Below the pieces are notes generated by a model. It made no database searches and was not told the origin of the DNA. It was given only the letters and a program-made list of their open reading frames with translations. A stretch of DNA of 64,000 nucleotides from Herbaspirillum sp. ASV7 (lineage in GTDB: Bacteria > Pseudomonadota > Gammaproteobacteria > Burkholderiales > Burkholderiaceae_D), in NCBI RefSeq assembly GCF_016429215.1, contig NZ_JAELUH010000007.1:1-64000 (forward strand), written 5' to 3'. Within the stretch, counting starts at the first letter, position 1. Every line of letters starts with the position of its first letter. Position numbers and translations under genes: made by a program. Below are positions 6,927-18,129 of the stretch, in pieces.

Positions 6927-9900
6927 GCATACTCAACACCCCCCGCGTATCGTGCTGCTCACGCACGCCCCCACCGACCTGGCCATGCTGGAGAGCGCGC
7001 AGGCGCAACTGCCGGCCGACTTCCCGGCCGTGGCCGGTTACGACCTGCAAGGCCTGCAAGCCGATATCGATGAGCAGGGCCATCCGCGCCGTACGCTGGC
7101 GGCCATGCTGCGCCATGAGCTGGCGGGGGCCGATGTGATCGTCCTGCGCGTGCTGGGCCGGCTGGGCGCGGTGGCGGGCTTTCCCGAATTGCTGCGCATG
7201 GCGCGCCAGGAAGGGCGCCAGCTGATCGTGCTGTCGGGCGCGGGCGAACCCGATGCCGAACTGGCCGCCGCCTCGACCGCCCCGGCCGACGTGCAGCAGC
7301 AGGCACTGGCCTATTTCAATGGCGGCGGTAGCGTCAACCTGGCGCAGCTGCTGCGCTGCCTGTCGGATCGGCTGCTCTTGAGCGGCTACGGCTACGAACC
7401 CGCGCAAGCCCTGCCGGAACATGGCATCCACCATCCCGACCTGGAACAGGACGCCACCCTGGCCGACTGGCAGGCCCTGCGCGCCATGGCGCCAGCGGGC
7501 AAGCCGGCGGTGGGCATCATCTTCTATCGCGCGCACTGGCTCTCGGGCAATACCGGTTTCATCGATGCCCTGGTGGCGGCACTGGAGGCGCGCGGCATGG
7601 ATGTGCTGCCGGTCTTCACCTCGTCCTTGCGGGTCTCTGCCGGTGCGGCCGATGGCCTGCCGCCGGCCCTGCAATACTTCGGTGGCGCGGCGCAGGGGGG
7701 CGCGCACGTCGATCTGCTGATCAACACCACCTCCTTTGCCATGGGCGAGATCACCGCCGGGGGCGTCACGCCGGCCGGCTGGTCGGTGTCGGTGCTGGAG
7801 CAGCTGGACCTGCCGGTCCTGCAAGCCATCACCAGCGGCATGACGCAGCCCCAGTGGCAGCACTCCACGCGCGGCATGAACCCGCTGGATGCCGCCATGA
7901 ACGTGGTGCTGCCCGAGTTCGATGGCCGCATCATCGGCGTGCCGCTGTCCTTCAAGGCCGCCACCGAGTCCGGCGCAGTGCGCTACCAGGCCTTGCCGGA
8001 TCGCGTGCATCGCATCGCCGGCCTGGCGCAGCGCCTGGTGAAGCTGCGCAAGACACCCAATGCCAGCAAGCGCATTGCCTTCATCTTCACCAACTCCAAC
8101 AGCAAGGCCTCGCAGATCGGCAACGCCGTCGGCCTGGATGCGCCGGCCTCGCTGATGGCCGTGCTGCAGGCGCTGTCGGCTGACGGCTATGCTATCGGCG
8201 ACTTGCCCGACAGTGGCACGGCGCTGATCCACGAACTGGTGGACCGCTGCTCCTACGACGACATCCTGCTCACCGAAGACCAGTTGCGCCGCGCTGCCGC
8301 GCGCATCCCGGCGGCGCGCTACGCGCAATGGTTCGCTGCCTTGCCAGCGGCCCTGCAGGCGAAGATGCAGCGCCAGTGGGGCGACGCGCCCGGCCAGGCC
8401 TATGTGCACGACCAGCACCTGGTCATCGCCGGCCTTGACCTGGGCAATGCCTTCGTCGCCCTGCAACCGCCACGCGGCTATGGCATGGACCCGGACGCCA
8501 TCTACCACCAGCCCGACCTGCCGCCCACGCATCATTACTACGCGCTGTACCGCTGGCTGGACGAGGAGTGGGGCGCGGACGCCATCGTCCACGTTGGCAA
8601 GCACGGTACCCTGGAATGGCTGCCCGGCAAGGGCGTGGGGCTCTCCGAGGAGTGCTTCCCGGATGCGCTCCTGGGCGATGTGCCGCTGTTCTATCCCTTC
8701 ATCATCAACGACCCGGGCGAGGGTTCGCAGGCCAAGCGCCGCGCCCACGCCGTGGTGGTGGACCACCTGACCCCGCCCATGACCACCGCCGACAGCTACG
8801 GCGCGCTGGCCCAGCTGACGCAGCTGGTGGACGAGTACTACCAGGTCGAGGTGCTGGACCCCGCCAAGCTGCCGCTGCTGCAACAGCAGATCTGGGAGCT
8901 GGTGCGCCAGACCAACCTCGATACCGACCTGCAATACAAGCTGCTGCACCATGATCACGACCATGATCATGACCACGGACATGGCCACGATCATCATCAC
9001 CATCATCACGGCCATCACCATCACGGTGACCATGATCACGACCACGATCATGATCACCCCCACGAGGAAGGCGAACTGCCGCACGCGCTGGCCGAGCTGG
9101 ACGGTGCCGGCGTGGCCCACCTGATCGAAGACCTGGACGGCTACCTGTGCGAACTGGGTGCGGCCCAGATCCGCGACGGCCTGCACATCCTGGGCCGCAT
9201 GCCCGATGCGCAGCAGCTGCCCGACATGCTGGTGGCACTGACGCGCCTGCCCAACCAGGACCTGCCCGGCCTGCAGGAAGAGGTGGCGCGGCTCTTCGGC
9301 CTGTCGCTGGACATGCTGCTGGAGCACAAGGGCCGTCGTCTCAACATCGACGATGCCCTGGCCCGCACCGCCGGCCGCGCCATCGTCACCCGCGCCGATG
9401 CGCTGGAAGCCATCGATGCCCTGTGCCTGTCGCTGATGCAGGCCCTGCAAGAACAGGACTATGCCGAGGCCGCCATCGATGGCGTCGTCGCCAAGCACTT
9501 CGCCGCATTGGTGCAGGCCCCCGCCGACGAGCGCCCGCGCCTGCAACCGGCTGTCGTCAAGGCCGCCGGCAGCGTGCTGGGTGGTTTGCGTGGGGCGGCG
9601 CGTCCGGCCTTGGCGTCGTCGGCAACCAAGCGCGTGGCGAGCGCGCCCAAGGCCACGCCGGCCATCGACTTCACCGCCTTGCGCCGCGTGCTGGCCTTCG
9701 CCTGCCAGCAACTGGTGCCGCGCCTTGCGCAGACCAGCGACGAGATCGGCAACCTGCTGCGCGGCCTGCGCGGCGGCTATATCCCGGCCGGCCCCAGTGG
9801 CTCGCCCTCGCGCGGGATGGCGCACATCCTGCCCACGGGCCGCAATTTCTACTCGGTCGATCCGCGCAGCGTGCCCTCGCAATCGGCCTGGCGCGTCGGC

Positions 9901-11085
9901 CAGCAACTGGCGCGCGAGGTGCTGGAACGCCATCACCGCGAAAGCGGCGACTATCCCGAGAGCGTGGCCATCAGCATCTGGGGCACCAGCGCCATGCGCA
10001 CGCACGGCGACGACGTCGCGCAGATCCTCTCGCTGATGGGCGCGCGCCCGGTCTGGCGCGCGGGCAATCGCCAGGTGGCCGGCGTCGAGCTGGTGCCGCT
10101 GGCCGAGCTGCAGCGCCCGCGCATCGACGTGACCACCCGCATCAGCGGCTTCTTCCGCGATGCCTTCCCGCAACTGATCGAGCTGATCGACGACGCCGTG
10201 CAACTGGCGATTGCCGCCGACGAGCCGGAGACCATGAACTTCGTGCGCAAGCACTACCTGCGCGATATCGGGCAGGGCCTGCAAGCCGGCCTGGGCCAGG
10301 CCGAGGCGGCCGCCCAGGCGTCTTACCGGGTCTTCGGCGCCAAGCCGGGCAGCTACGGCGCCGGCATCCTGCCGCTGATCCAGGAAAAGAACTGGCAAGA
10401 CCAGGCCGACTTCGCCGAGGCCTATATCAACTGGGGTGGCTTCGCCTATGGCCGCAAGGTGCAGGGCGCCGACCAGCGCGCGGCCTTCCGCCAGCGGCTT
10501 GCCGGTGTGCAAGTGGCCCTGCACAACCAGGATAACCACGAGCACGACATTTTCGATAGCGACGACTACCTGCAATATCATGGCGGCATGATTGCCACCA
10601 TCCGTGCCTTGTCCGGCCAGCAGCCACGCCATTATTTCGGCGACAGCCACGATCCCCAGCGCGCCGCCGTGCGCGACCTGAAGGAGGAGACCCTGCGCGT
10701 GTTCCGTTCGCGGGTGGTCAATCCCAAGTGGCTGGCCAGCATCCGCCGGCACGGCTACAAGGGCGGGCTGGAACTGACTGCCACGGTCGATTACCTGTTC
10801 GGCTACGACGCCACCGCCCAGGTGCTGGATGACTGGATGTACCAGCAACTGGCCGAGACCTACGGCTTCGATCCGGCCATGCGCCAGTTCCTGGAAGAGT
10901 CCAACCCCTGGGCCCAGAACGCCATTGCCGAGCGCTTGCTGGAAGCCGCCAGCCGTGGCATGTGGCAAGAACCCGAGGCGCAGACGCTCGATCGTCTGCG
11001 TGAGCTTTACCTGCACAGCGAAACCCTGCTGGAAGCCCGTGGCGAGACCGTGCGCGGCAGCGAACATACCAAGGACCTGCAATGA
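6919..11085 (+). CDS. cobN: Cobaltochelatase large subunit CobN
   Basis: At 1388 residues this is a full-length member of the CobN/BchH/ChlH family, the tetrapyrrole-binding chelatase subunit that inserts Co2+ into the corrin ring with an ATPase partner. Recognisable blocks include [37 protein letters not shown] and GHDPHR-like ...[14 protein letters not shown], and the C-terminal [17 protein letters not shown] / [15 protein letters not shown] region. An insertion of 39 residues (677-715) contains 24 His plus Asp/Gly, far more than usual family members carry, and is probably a metal-binding loop. ATG 6919 is preferred over 6892 because GGAGAG precedes it at 5-base spacing. It overlaps both neighbours, so it is coupled to the ferredoxin-like and ChlID genes. 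Confidence 0.96.
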   Translation: MPEHTQHPPRIVLLTHAPTDLAMLESAQAQLPADFPAVAGYDLQGLQADIDEQGHPRRTLAAMLRHELAGADVIVLRVLGRLGAVAGFPELLRMARQEGRQLIVLSGAGEPDAELAAASTAPADVQQQALAYFNGGGSVNLAQLLRCLSDRLLLSGYGYEPAQALPEHGIHHPDLEQDATLADWQALRAMAPAGKPAVGIIFYRAHWLSGNTGFIDALVAALEARGMDVLPVFTSSLRVSAGAADGLPPALQYFGGAAQGGAHVDLLINTTSFAMGEITAGGVTPAGWSVSVLEQLDLPVLQAITSGMTQPQWQHSTRGMNPLDAAMNVVLPEFDGRIIGVPLSFKAATESGAVRYQALPDRVHRIAGLAQRLVKLRKTPNASKRIAFIFTNSNSKASQIGNAVGLDAPASLMAVLQALSADGYAIGDLPDSGTALIHELVDRCSYDDILLTEDQLRRAAARIPAARYAQWFAALPAALQAKMQRQWGDAPGQAYVHDQHLVIAGLDLGNAFVALQPPRGYGMDPDAIYHQPDLPPTHHYYALYRWLDEEWGADAIVHVGKHGTLEWLPGKGVGLSEECFPDALLGDVPLFYPFIINDPGEGSQAKRRAHAVVVDHLTPPMTTADSYGALAQLTQLVDEYYQVEVLDPAKLPLLQQQIWELVRQTNLDTDLQYKLLHHDHDHDHDHGHGHDHHHHHHGHHHHGDHDHDHDHDHPHEEGELPHALAELDGAGVAHLIEDLDGYLCELGAAQIRDGLHILGRMPDAQQLPDMLVALTRLPNQDLPGLQEEVARLFGLSLDMLLEHKGRRLNIDDALARTAGRAIVTRADALEAIDALCLSLMQALQEQDYAEAAIDGVVAKHFAALVQAPADERPRLQPAVVKAAGSVLGGLRGAARPALASSATKRVASAPKATPAIDFTALRRVLAFACQQLVPRLAQTSDEIGNLLRGLRGGYIPAGPSGSPSRGMAHILPTGRNFYSVDPRSVPSQSAWRVGQQLAREVLERHHRESGDYPESVAISIWGTSAMRTHGDDVAQILSLMGARPVWRAGNRQVAGVELVPLAELQRPRIDVTTRISGFFRDAFPQLIELIDDAVQLAIAADEPETMNFVRKHYLRDIGQGLQAGLGQAEAAAQASYRVFGAKPGSYGAGILPLIQEKNWQDQADFAEAYINWGGFAYGRKVQGADQRAAFRQRLAGVQVALHNQDNHEHDIFDSDDYLQYHGGMIATIRALSGQQPRHYFGDSHDPQRAAVRDLKEETLRVFRSRVVNPKWLASIRRHGYKGGLELTATVDYLFGYDATAQVLDDWMYQQLAETYGFDPAMRQFLEESNPWAQNAIAERLLEAASRGMWQEPEAQTLDRLRELYLHSETLLEARGETVRGSEHTKDLQ

Positions 11086-13073
11086 GCCACGCCGTGACCG
11101 GCTACCCGTTTTCGGCCATCGTCGGCCAGCCGCTCTTGAAGCAGGCGCTGCTCCTGTGTGCGGTCGATCCTGGCATCGGCGGCGTGCTGGTACGCGGTGA
11201 CAAGGGCACGGCCAAGAGTACCGCTGCGCGCGGACTCACCCAGGTCCTGCCATCGATTGCCCGCGTCCGTGGCTGCGCCTTCAACTGCGCCCCGGGACAG
11301 CCGGCCGAGGCGTGTGTGGTCTGCCAGGCCGCGCAGGACGTTACGCCCGTCGAGGCCGAGGTGCCATTCGTCACCCTGCCGCTGGGCGCCACCGAAGATC
11401 GCGTACTGGGCGCGCTGGATCTGCAGCAAGCCCTGCAGGGCGGCCAGCGGGCCTTCCAGCCGGGTCTGCTGGCGGCGGCCCATCGCGGCATCCTGTATAT
11501 CGATGAAGTCAACCTGCTGGCCGATCACCTGGTGGACGTGCTGCTGGATGTGGCGGCCATGGGCGTGAACTCGGTGCAGCGCGAAGGGCTGTCGATCAGC
11601 CATCCGGCACGCTTCACCCTGATCGGCACTATGAACCTGGAAGAGGGCGACCTGCGCCCGCAGCTGCTGGACCGCTTCGGCCTGATGGTGGAAGTGACCG
11701 CCCCCACGGACAGGTCGGTCCGCGCCGAGGTGGTACGCCGTCGTATCGCCTATGAGGCGGATACCTCGGCCTTCGCGACGCAATGGCAGGGCGCCCAGGA
11801 GGCCTTGCGCACCCAGGTGGCGCAGGCGCAGCGCCTGCTGCCCGAGGTGGCCCTGGACGACGCCATGCTGGAACTGATCAGCCACCTGTGCTGCGAATTC
11901 GAAGTCGCCAGCCTGCGCGCCGACATCGTCATGCACAAGACGGCGCGTGCACTGGCGGCCCTGGAGGCGCGCGCGCGCGTGACCCCCGACGACGTGCGTG
12001 CCGCCGCCATGCTGGTGCTGCCGCACCGTCGCCGCCGCAAGCCCTTCGAGCAGGCCGGCATGGACCAGGACAAGCTGGACGACCTGGTCGACCAGGCAAG
12101 CCACCCGCAACCGCCGCAAGCGGGCGGCGACAGCGATGACGGCAGCCAATCCGCGCCGCCCGAATCCTCGCAAGGAGGGCAGCAAGAGCAGCAAGAGCAA
12201 CAGCAAGACGAACAAGGCGAGGGCGGCCAACAGACCTTCGCCGTCGCCGCCACCGGCGCGGCCCGCAAGATCAGCGTGGCGGCCACGCCCCACACATCGG
12301 CTGCCAGCGTCAACGGTCGCCGCAGCGCCGTGGCCGATGCCAGCCGGGGCAGCGCCTTGCGCGCCGTGCCCGACGCCAATCCCGATCGCCTGGCCGTGGG
12401 TGCCACGCTGCGCAGCGCCGCCCTGCGTGGCGCACTGGCCGGCGAGGACAGCGCCCAGCTGACGGTGACCCGCGCCGACCTGCATCGCCAGGTGCGCAGC
12501 GGGCGCGGCGCCAACCTGATCGTCTTCGTGGTCGATGCCTCCGGTTCGATGGCCGCACAGCGCCGCATGGAAGCGGTCAAGGGGGCGGTACTGGCCCTGC
12601 TGACCGACGCCTACCAGCGCCGCGACCAACTGGCCGTGATCGCCTTCCGGGGCGAGCAGGCCGAATTGCTGCTGGCCCCGACCCGCAGCGCCGACCTGGC
12701 CGAACAAGGCCTGCGCGAACTGCCCACCGGCGGGCGCACCCCCTTGCCGCACGCACTGCAACTGGCCGCGCAGATGCTGCAACAATCCGCCCCCCAGGAC
12801 GCACCGCCGCTGCTGGTCATCCTCTCGGATGGCCGTGCCAACGTCGGCCTGCCCGGCAGCCAGGGCGACCCCTGGAAACAGACCCTGGAGGGCGCTTCTG
12901 TCCTGGCCGCGCAAGGCGTGCCGGCGCTGGTGTTGGACACCGAAGCCGGCTACCTGCGCCTGGGCCGTGCGGCCCAACTGGCCGAGGCGCTGGGTGCGCC
13001 TTGCCTGACCCTGGAACAATTGACCGGCGACGCCCTGGCGTTGACCGTGCGCGCGCAACTGGGCGCGCGCTGA
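11082..13073 (+). CDS. Fused ChlI-ChlD-type chelatase ATPase subunit (cobaltochelatase)
   Basis: A 663-residue two-part protein. Residues ~1-330 are an AAA+ module like ChlI/BchI with Walker [10 protein letters not shown] and Walker [10 protein letters not shown]; an acidic Pro/Gln-rich linker follows (~345-400, runs of [14 protein letters not shown]); the C-terminal ~200 residues are a von Willebrand A domain with the MIDAS motif DASGSM. The family supplies ATP-driven remodelling to CobN in organisms lacking CobS/CobT-type chelatase subunits. The four Cys in the first 90 residues ([19 protein letters not shown]) are also typical of this fused type. It overlaps cobN by 4 bases (ATGA). Annotated elsewhere as putative cobaltochelatase or magnesium chelatase; here the context makes cobalt the likely metal. 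Confidence 0.92.
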   Translation: MSHAVTGYPFSAIVGQPLLKQALLLCAVDPGIGGVLVRGDKGTAKSTAARGLTQVLPSIARVRGCAFNCAPGQPAEACVVCQAAQDVTPVEAEVPFVTLPLGATEDRVLGALDLQQALQGGQRAFQPGLLAAAHRGILYIDEVNLLADHLVDVLLDVAAMGVNSVQREGLSISHPARFTLIGTMNLEEGDLRPQLLDRFGLMVEVTAPTDRSVRAEVVRRRIAYEADTSAFATQWQGAQEALRTQVAQAQRLLPEVALDDAMLELISHLCCEFEVASLRADIVMHKTARALAALEARARVTPDDVRAAAMLVLPHRRRRKPFEQAGMDQDKLDDLVDQASHPQPPQAGGDSDDGSQSAPPESSQGGQQEQQEQQQDEQGEGGQQTFAVAATGAARKISVAATPHTSAASVNGRRSAVADASRGSALRAVPDANPDRLAVGATLRSAALRGALAGEDSAQLTVTRADLHRQVRSGRGANLIVFVVDASGSMAAQRRMEAVKGAVLALLTDAYQRRDQLAVIAFRGEQAELLLAPTRSADLAEQGLRELPTGGRTPLPHALQLAAQMLQQSAPQDAPPLLVILSDGRANVGLPGSQGDPWKQTLEGASVLAAQGVPALVLDTEAGYLRLGRAAQLAEALGAPCLTLEQLTGDALALTVRAQLGAR

Positions 13074-13084
13074 AAGGACTGACA

Positions 13085-13810
13085 ATGATCATCTGCATAG
13101 GCGCCGGCCCCGGCGACCATTCCTACCTGACCCTGCGCGGCGCCGAGCTGATCCGCAACGCCGACGTCGTGGCCGGCTTCAATGCCGTGGTCGACGTGGT
13201 CAAGGACCTGATCCCGACGACCGCGCAAGTGGTGCTCATGGGCTACCGCGACCAGGTCGCCAAGCTCGACGAGGTGGCGGCCCTGCACCATGCCGGCAAG
13301 CGTTGCGTGGTGGTCTTCATGGGCGACATCCACTTCAGCGGCTTCCAGTACCTGGAACGCGTGGAGCGCGCCTGCGGCCACCGCGTGGAAACCCTGCCGG
13401 GGATTTCCTCGGCGCAGATCCTGGCCTCGCGCGCCCGCGTCTGCTTCGACGAGACCACCTTCATCACCTTCCATCGCCGTGGCGACCTGGAGCCCTTCAA
13501 GCGTCACCTGGTCAATGTGTTGAAGGATGGCCGCAATGCCATCGTCATCCCCTGTCCCTGGGATGCGGCGCGCTCCTTCATGCCGCGCCACATCGCCAGC
13601 TATCTGCTGCAACAGGGCGTCAACCCCGACCATCCCACCGAGGTGTGGGAAAACCTCACCCGGGGCGACGCCGAATGGCACGGCAAGCTGGCCGACTGCG
13701 CCGATGTCGAGTTCAGCGACATGAGCATCATGCTCATCCGCACTCTCGCGCCCATGGCCAGCCAGATCGAACCGCCGCCGGAGCAGGCCGCCAGCGGAGT
13801 GCCGGCATGA
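13085..13810 (+). CDS. cbiE: Cobalt-precorrin-7 (C5)-methyltransferase CbiE
   Basis: A 241-residue tetrapyrrole methylase. The SAM-binding N terminus [20 protein letters not shown] and the GDIHFSGF and LPGISSAQ motifs place it with CbiE, which methylates C5 late in corrin formation. ATG 13085 follows AAAGGA, 11 bases after the chelatase stop; it overlaps the next gene by 4 bases. In many species CbiE is fused to, or followed by, CbiT, the C15 methylase/decarboxylase; no CbiT domain is attached here and none is seen in the window. Confidence 0.88.
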   Translation: MIICIGAGPGDHSYLTLRGAELIRNADVVAGFNAVVDVVKDLIPTTAQVVLMGYRDQVAKLDEVAALHHAGKRCVVVFMGDIHFSGFQYLERVERACGHRVETLPGISSAQILASRARVCFDETTFITFHRRGDLEPFKRHLVNVLKDGRNAIVIPCPWDAARSFMPRHIASYLLQQGVNPDHPTEVWENLTRGDAEWHGKLADCADVEFSDMSIMLIRTLAPMASQIEPPPEQAASGVPA

Positions 13811-15402
13811 CTGCCATGACAGGCATGAGCAAGCCTGGCCGCTCGGCGGTCGTCATTGCCGGCCACGGCAGTCGCGACCCCGATGCGCTGCGTGAATTCG
13901 AGGCGCTGGTGGACCTGGTGCGCGAGCGTGCCGGCTCGCGCATCGTGCGCCATGGCTACCTGGAATTCGCCGCCCCCACCATCGCCGATGCGGCCGCCGC
14001 CTGCGTGGCCGAGGGGGCCACCGAAGTGGCCGTGGTGCCGGGCGTGCTGCTGGGCGCGCGCCATGCCAAGAACGACATGCCCGCCGAACTGCTGGCGCTG
14101 GCACGTGATTATCCGCAGGTCGATTTCCATTTCGGCGCGCCCATGGACCTGCATCCGCTGCTGCTGCAACTGGCACAGCAGCGCGTGGTCGAGGCCGAGG
14201 CACAGTCGGAAGAGATCATCCACCGCCAGGACGCTTGCCTGGTGCTGGTCGGTCGTGGCACCACCGATCCCGATGCCAATGGCGAAGTCGCCAAGCTGGC
14301 GCGCATGCTGCAGGAAGGCATGGGCTTCGGTGGCGTGAAGGTCTGTTTTTCCGGCACCGCTACGCCGCTGGTGCGCGAGGGCCTGTCGCAGGCCGCCGGG
14401 CAGGGCTGGCAGCGCCTGGTGGTGTTGCCTTTCTTCCTCTTCGATGGCGTGCTGGTCAAGCGCATCTATGCCGCCGCCGACGAACTGGCCCAGCGCGAAC
14501 CGGGCGTGGAAGTGCTCAAGGCCTCTTACCTGGGCGTGCATGCCCACGTCGCCGACGTCATGCTGGAACGCGCTGCTGAAGCCATCGAAGGCCGTGCCGC
14601 CATGAACTGCAGCCTGTGCAAGTACCGCGTGCAGATCGTCGGATTCGAGCAGCAGGTGGGCGAGCCGCAGCGCGCCCATCACCTGCAGGTGCGCGACCTT
14701 TCGGCGCGCGAGCAGGCCGTGCCGGCGCCATTGCAGACCGCGCCCTACGTGCCGCATCCCATCGAAGCCGAGAGCATGCGCATCATCGATGCCGGGCGCG
14801 ACTGGAGCGTCTTCCCGCCAGAGCATCTGACGGTGTTGCAGCGCCTGGTGCATACCAGCGGCGACTTTGCCGCCGCCGATGAACTCTATTTTTCGGCCGG
14901 GGCAGTCCAGGCCGGCATGAAGGCGATCTTGCGCTGCAAGCGCGTGGTCACCGATGTGACGATGGTACAGACGGGCCTCAAGCGCGCCGTGCTGGAGCAA
15001 CTGGGCGTGCAGACCTGGTGCGGCGTGCACGACCCGGAGACGCACCTGATGGCGCAGAACCTGGGCATGACCCGCTCGGCGGCCGGCATCCGCCGCGCCT
15101 GGCAAAAGTTCGGCAACGACATGGTGCTGGCCATCGGTGACGCGCCCACCGCCATCACCGAGGCCGTGCGCCTGATCCGCGAGCATGGCTGGCGCCCGCA
15201 ACTGGTGATCGGCTTGCCGGTCGGCTTTGTCGGCACGCGCGAGAGCAAGGATGAACTGCGCCGCTGCCTGCAGGTGCCGCGCATCACCAATAGCGGCACC
15301 CGTGGCGGCTCGCCCTGGGCGGCCACGGTGGTCAATGCCCTGATGATCGACGCCATCGCCTGGTTGGTCGAGCAGGAACGGCAGGCCGAGGGTGCCGGCT
15401 GA
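13807..15402 (+). CDS. cbiX-cbiC: Fusion: sirohydrochlorin cobaltochelatase CbiX - precorrin-8X methylmutase CbiC
   Basis: A 531-residue bifunctional protein. Residues ~11-260 form a long-type CbiX: the first half carries the catalytic [11 protein letters not shown] (His20), the second the [13 protein letters not shown] repeat. At about residue 266 comes MNCSLCKYR, the MxCxxC iron-sulfur motif typical of long CbiX. After a ~50-residue linker, residues ~320-531 are CbiC/Cob[22 protein letters not shown] with the active-site His, [16 protein letters not shown]. CbiX inserts cobalt early; CbiC shifts the C11 methyl to C12 to make cobyrinate. Start ATG 13807 overlaps the cbiE stop. The fusion of an early and a late step in one chain is notable. 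Confidence 0.93.
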   Translation: MTAMTGMSKPGRSAVVIAGHGSRDPDALREFEALVDLVRERAGSRIVRHGYLEFAAPTIADAAAACVAEGATEVAVVPGVLLGARHAKNDMPAELLALARDYPQVDFHFGAPMDLHPLLLQLAQQRVVEAEAQSEEIIHRQDACLVLVGRGTTDPDANGEVAKLARMLQEGMGFGGVKVCFSGTATPLVREGLSQAAGQGWQRLVVLPFFLFDGVLVKRIYAAADELAQREPGVEVLKASYLGVHAHVADVMLERAAEAIEGRAAMNCSLCKYRVQIVGFEQQVGEPQRAHHLQVRDLSAREQAVPAPLQTAPYVPHPIEAESMRIIDAGRDWSVFPPEHLTVLQRLVHTSGDFAAADELYFSAGAVQAGMKAILRCKRVVTDVTMVQTGLKRAVLEQLGVQTWCGVHDPETHLMAQNLGMTRSAAGIRRAWQKFGNDMVLAIGDAPTAITEAVRLIREHGWRPQLVIGLPVGFVGTRESKDELRRCLQVPRITNSGTRGGSPWAATVVNALMIDAIAWLVEQERQAEGAG

Positions 15403-16592
15403 TGTCCGCGCCCGAGCTGCAGCGCGCCGAGTATGACCTGGCCGTGCTCGCGCCCAATGGGCTGCGACGCGGACGCAGTACCGGCAGCTGTGCCACGGCG
15501 GCGGTGCGGGCGGCGCTGTACCGCCTGCTGGCCGGCGTGACGCTGCAGCACACCGAAGTCAGCCTGCCTGATGGACGGCATTACTTGTGCGTACCGATCA
15601 AGGCGGTGCGCATGGTGGAGGAGGGTATGGCCGAGGCCGAAGTCCTGAAGGACGGTGGCGACGATCCCGACAACACCCATGGCGCCACCATTGTCGCCCA
15701 GGTGCGGCGCAACGAGGTCGGCGAGGTCCGCTTCTTCGCCGGCGAAGGTGTAGGAACGGCCACCATGCCCGGCCTGCGCGTGGCCGTCGGCGAACCCGCC
15801 ATCAACCCGGTGCCGCGTGCCATGATGCGCGCCGCCGTCGTCGAGGTGCTGGACGAACTCAAGCCCGGTCAGACCGAAGCCCCCGGCTTCGACCTGCACA
15901 TTGGCTGCCGCGAGGGCCGGGCCATCGCGCCCAAGACCTTCAACCCCAAGCTGGGCATCGTGGGCGGTATCTCGATCCTGGGGACATCCGGCATCGTCGA
16001 GCCGATGTCGATGGCATCCTGGATCGCCTCCATCGAGGTCTATATCCGGGTGGCGCTGGCGGCGTGTGAGCCGGGCGAGGCGCTGGCTTACCTGCCGGGC
16101 AAGATCGGCCGCGTCTTCGTGGCGCAGGAGCTGGGCCTGCCGGAGAAATGCAGCGTGCAGATCGCCAATTTCCTCGGCGATGCACTCGATTTCACCCAGC
16201 AGGCACTGGCCGAGAGCGGGCACACGCTGGCGCTGCTGTGGCTGGCCGGCCATCCGGGCAAGCTGGCCAAGGTACTGGATGGGGTCTGGGATACCCATTC
16301 CAGCAAGAGCAACATGGCCATGCAGGGCGTGGCCCGCGTGGCGCAAGAAATGAACGCGACAGGCGAGGGCGAGCTGTTCGACCCGGCGCTGTTGCAGCAG
16401 ATGAAGGAAGCCAATACGGTGGAAGCAATCATTGAACTGGTGCGCGGACGCGATGTCGTCCTGTCGCGCCGCCTGTGGAGCGAGATCGAAACCCGCATCG
16501 CCGCACTGGCGCAGGCCCGCGTGCCAGCGGTGTCGCGTATCGAAGTGCGCCTGTTCGACCTCGATGGTCGTCACCTGGGAGCACTGGCATGA
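15402..16592 (+). CDS. cbiD: Cobalt-precorrin-5B (C1)-methyltransferase CbiD
   Basis: At 396 residues, this is a typical CbiD, which methylates C1 in the oxygen-independent branch of corrin synthesis and is not homologous to the other methylases. Signature stretches: GLRRGRSTGSCATAAV near the N terminus, DGGDDPDNTHGATI, GEPAINPVPRAMM and LGTSGIVEPMS. The start codon overlaps the cbiX-cbiC stop by one base and the end overlaps cobI by 4. With CbiG it shows that ring contraction follows the cobalt-early route, since no CobG/CobF is found. Confidence 0.95.
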   Translation: MSAPELQRAEYDLAVLAPNGLRRGRSTGSCATAAVRAALYRLLAGVTLQHTEVSLPDGRHYLCVPIKAVRMVEEGMAEAEVLKDGGDDPDNTHGATIVAQVRRNEVGEVRFFAGEGVGTATMPGLRVAVGEPAINPVPRAMMRAAVVEVLDELKPGQTEAPGFDLHIGCREGRAIAPKTFNPKLGIVGGISILGTSGIVEPMSMASWIASIEVYIRVALAACEPGEALAYLPGKIGRVFVAQELGLPEKCSVQIANFLGDALDFTQQALAESGHTLALLWLAGHPGKLAKVLDGVWDTHSSKSNMAMQGVARVAQEMNATGEGELFDPALLQQMKEANTVEAIIELVRGRDVVLSRRLWSEIETRIAALAQARVPAVSRIEVRLFDLDGRHLGALA

Positions 16593-17356
16593 CTGAGCGC
16601 AAGACCGGCCGCCTGACCGGCATCGGCGTCGGCCCCGGCCCGGCCGGCTACCAGCCGCTGGCGGCGCTGGCCGCCTTGCGCAGCGCCGACCTGATCTACA
16701 TCCCGCGCGCCCGTGGCGCCGAGCTGTCGGTAGCATTGCAATGCCTGGAAGGCGTGGAGTTCGACCGCAGCCGCTTGCGCGAGATCGAGTTCAACATGGA
16801 CCCCGACCGCCAGGTGCTGCAGGCCCACTATGCGCAACTGGGCGCGCAGCTGGCGGCGCAATTGCGCGAGGGCATGCAGGTGGTCTACCTCACCATCGGC
16901 GATGCGCTGACCTATTCGACCTATGGCTACGTGCTGGCTGCCGTGCGCGACCTGTATCCGCAATGTGATTGCGTGACCCTGCCCGGCATCACCAGCTATG
17001 CGGCCGCCGCTGCCGCCCTGGAATGGCCGCTGGGCGTGGGCAAGGAGCGCACGCTGATCCTGCCCTGTCCGGAAGACGCCGCCACGCTGCGCGCCGAGAT
17101 CGAGAGCCATGACATCGTGGTGCTGATGAAAGTCGGCGCGCGCCTGCCCTGGGTGCTGGCGCTGCTGCGCGAGATGGGCATCGCCCGCCACTGCGGCTTT
17201 GCCCGCCGCATCGGCCTGGACGGCGAGGTGCTGGCCAGCGATCTGACATCGCTGGATGCGGCCGAGGCCAGTGGCTACCTGGCTGTGCTGTTGATCCGCA
17301 AGAGCGCCCAGGAGCAGCGCCATCGCCCGCAAGAAGAATCGAAAGGAAATCCATGA
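16589..17356 (+). CDS. cobI: Precorrin-2 / cobalt-factor II C20-methyltransferase
   Basis: A 255-residue SAM-dependent tetrapyrrole methylase (CobI/CbiL). The N-terminal GIGVGPGPAGYQPLAALAAL glycine loop, the YLTIGDALTYSTYGYV block with its conserved GD-x-YST pattern, and LPGITSYAAAAA are characteristic of the C20 enzyme. It acts just after precorrin-2. ATG 16589 overlaps the cbiD stop (ATGA) and the gene in turn overlaps cobM by 4 bases, so the longer open frame starting at 16475 is not used. Confidence 0.93.
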   Translation: MTERKTGRLTGIGVGPGPAGYQPLAALAALRSADLIYIPRARGAELSVALQCLEGVEFDRSRLREIEFNMDPDRQVLQAHYAQLGAQLAAQLREGMQVVYLTIGDALTYSTYGYVLAAVRDLYPQCDCVTLPGITSYAAAAAALEWPLGVGKERTLILPCPEDAATLRAEIESHDIVVLMKVGARLPWVLALLREMGIARHCGFARRIGLDGEVLASDLTSLDAAEASGYLAVLLIRKSAQEQRHRPQEESKGNP

Positions 17357-18129
17357 AAGTCTATTTCATCGGCGCCGGCCCCGGCGCCGCCGACCTGATC
17401 ACCCTGCGTGGCGCACGCCTGCTGGGTCAGGTGCGCATGGTGCTGTACGCCGGTTCGCTGGTGCCCACCGCCATGCTGGAGCATTGCCGTGCCGATGCCG
17501 AGCTGATCGACACCGCCGCCCTGGACCTGGAGCAGCAGCAGGCCTGCTACGTGCGCGCCCAGGAGCAGGGCATGGACGTGGTACGCCTGCACTCGGGCGA
17601 CCCTGCCATCTATGGCGCCACCGCCGAGCAGATGCGCCGCCTGGATGCACTGGGCATCGCCTATGAGGTGGTGCCGGGGGTGTCGTCCTTTACGGCTGCT
17701 GCCGCCGCTGTATCGGCCGAGCTGACCAAGCCGGAGGTCTCGCAGAGCGTGATCCTGACCCGCGTCTCCGGACGCGCCTCGGCGGTGCCGGAGTCGGAGT
17801 CGATCGCCTCGCTGGCCGCGCATCGCGCCACGATGTGCATCTTCCTCTCCGGCCCGCACCTGAAGAAGATCGTCACCGACCTGCTGCTGCACTATCCGCC
17901 CGAGACCCCGGTCACGCTGGTCTACCGCGCCAGCTGGCCGGAGCAACGCGTCTACCAGGGCCAGCTGGACCGGGTGCTGGAAGAGAACAAGCGCGGCGAA
18001 TGGAACCTGACCACCATGATGCTGGTCGGCGCCGCGCTGGACAAGCAGCAGGTGGCCGAATCCAGCCTCTACTCCAAGGACTTCACGCACCTCTTCCGGG
18101 TGGTCAAGAAGCATAAGGATGCCGCATGA
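17353..18129 (+). CDS. cobM: Precorrin-4 / cobalt-precorrin-4 C11-methyltransferase
   Basis: A 258-residue methylase of the CobM/CbiF group: N-terminal MKVYFIGAGPGAADLITLRGA, YAGSLVP, RLHSGDPAIYGA and GVSSFTAAAAAV are all classical CobM/CbiF motifs. It methylates C11 before ring-contraction products are deacylated by CbiG. The SD AAAGGAAA precedes the start, which overlaps cobI by 4 bases. Adjacent cbiG also overlaps by 4 bases. Confidence 0.95.
   Translation: MKVYFIGAGPGAADLITLRGARLLGQVRMVLYAGSLVPTAMLEHCRADAELIDTAALDLEQQQACYVRAQEQGMDVVRLHSGDPAIYGATAEQMRRLDALGIAYEVVPGVSSFTAAAAAVSAELTKPEVSQSVILTRVSGRASAVPESESIASLAAHRATMCIFLSGPHLKKIVTDLLLHYPPETPVTLVYRASWPEQRVYQGQLDRVLEENKRGEWNLTTMMLVGAALDKQQVAESSLYSKDFTHLFRVVKKHKDAA

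Noticed and set aside
8947-9063. Short CAT/CAC/GAT repeats that could look like a simple-sequence or CRISPR-like array.
   Set aside because: They are in frame within cobN, have no spacers, and encode the His-rich loop.
6856-11082. A 1408-codon open frame on the minus strand opposite cobN.
   Set aside because: It mirrors cobN almost exactly and its composition (His/Gln/Gly/Val-rich) is that of a GC-driven antisense shadow; cobN has clear family motifs and fits the operon. The same holds for the long minus-strand frames at 1470-2879, 11007-13085, 18910-20595, 24666-25967 and 26852-28129.
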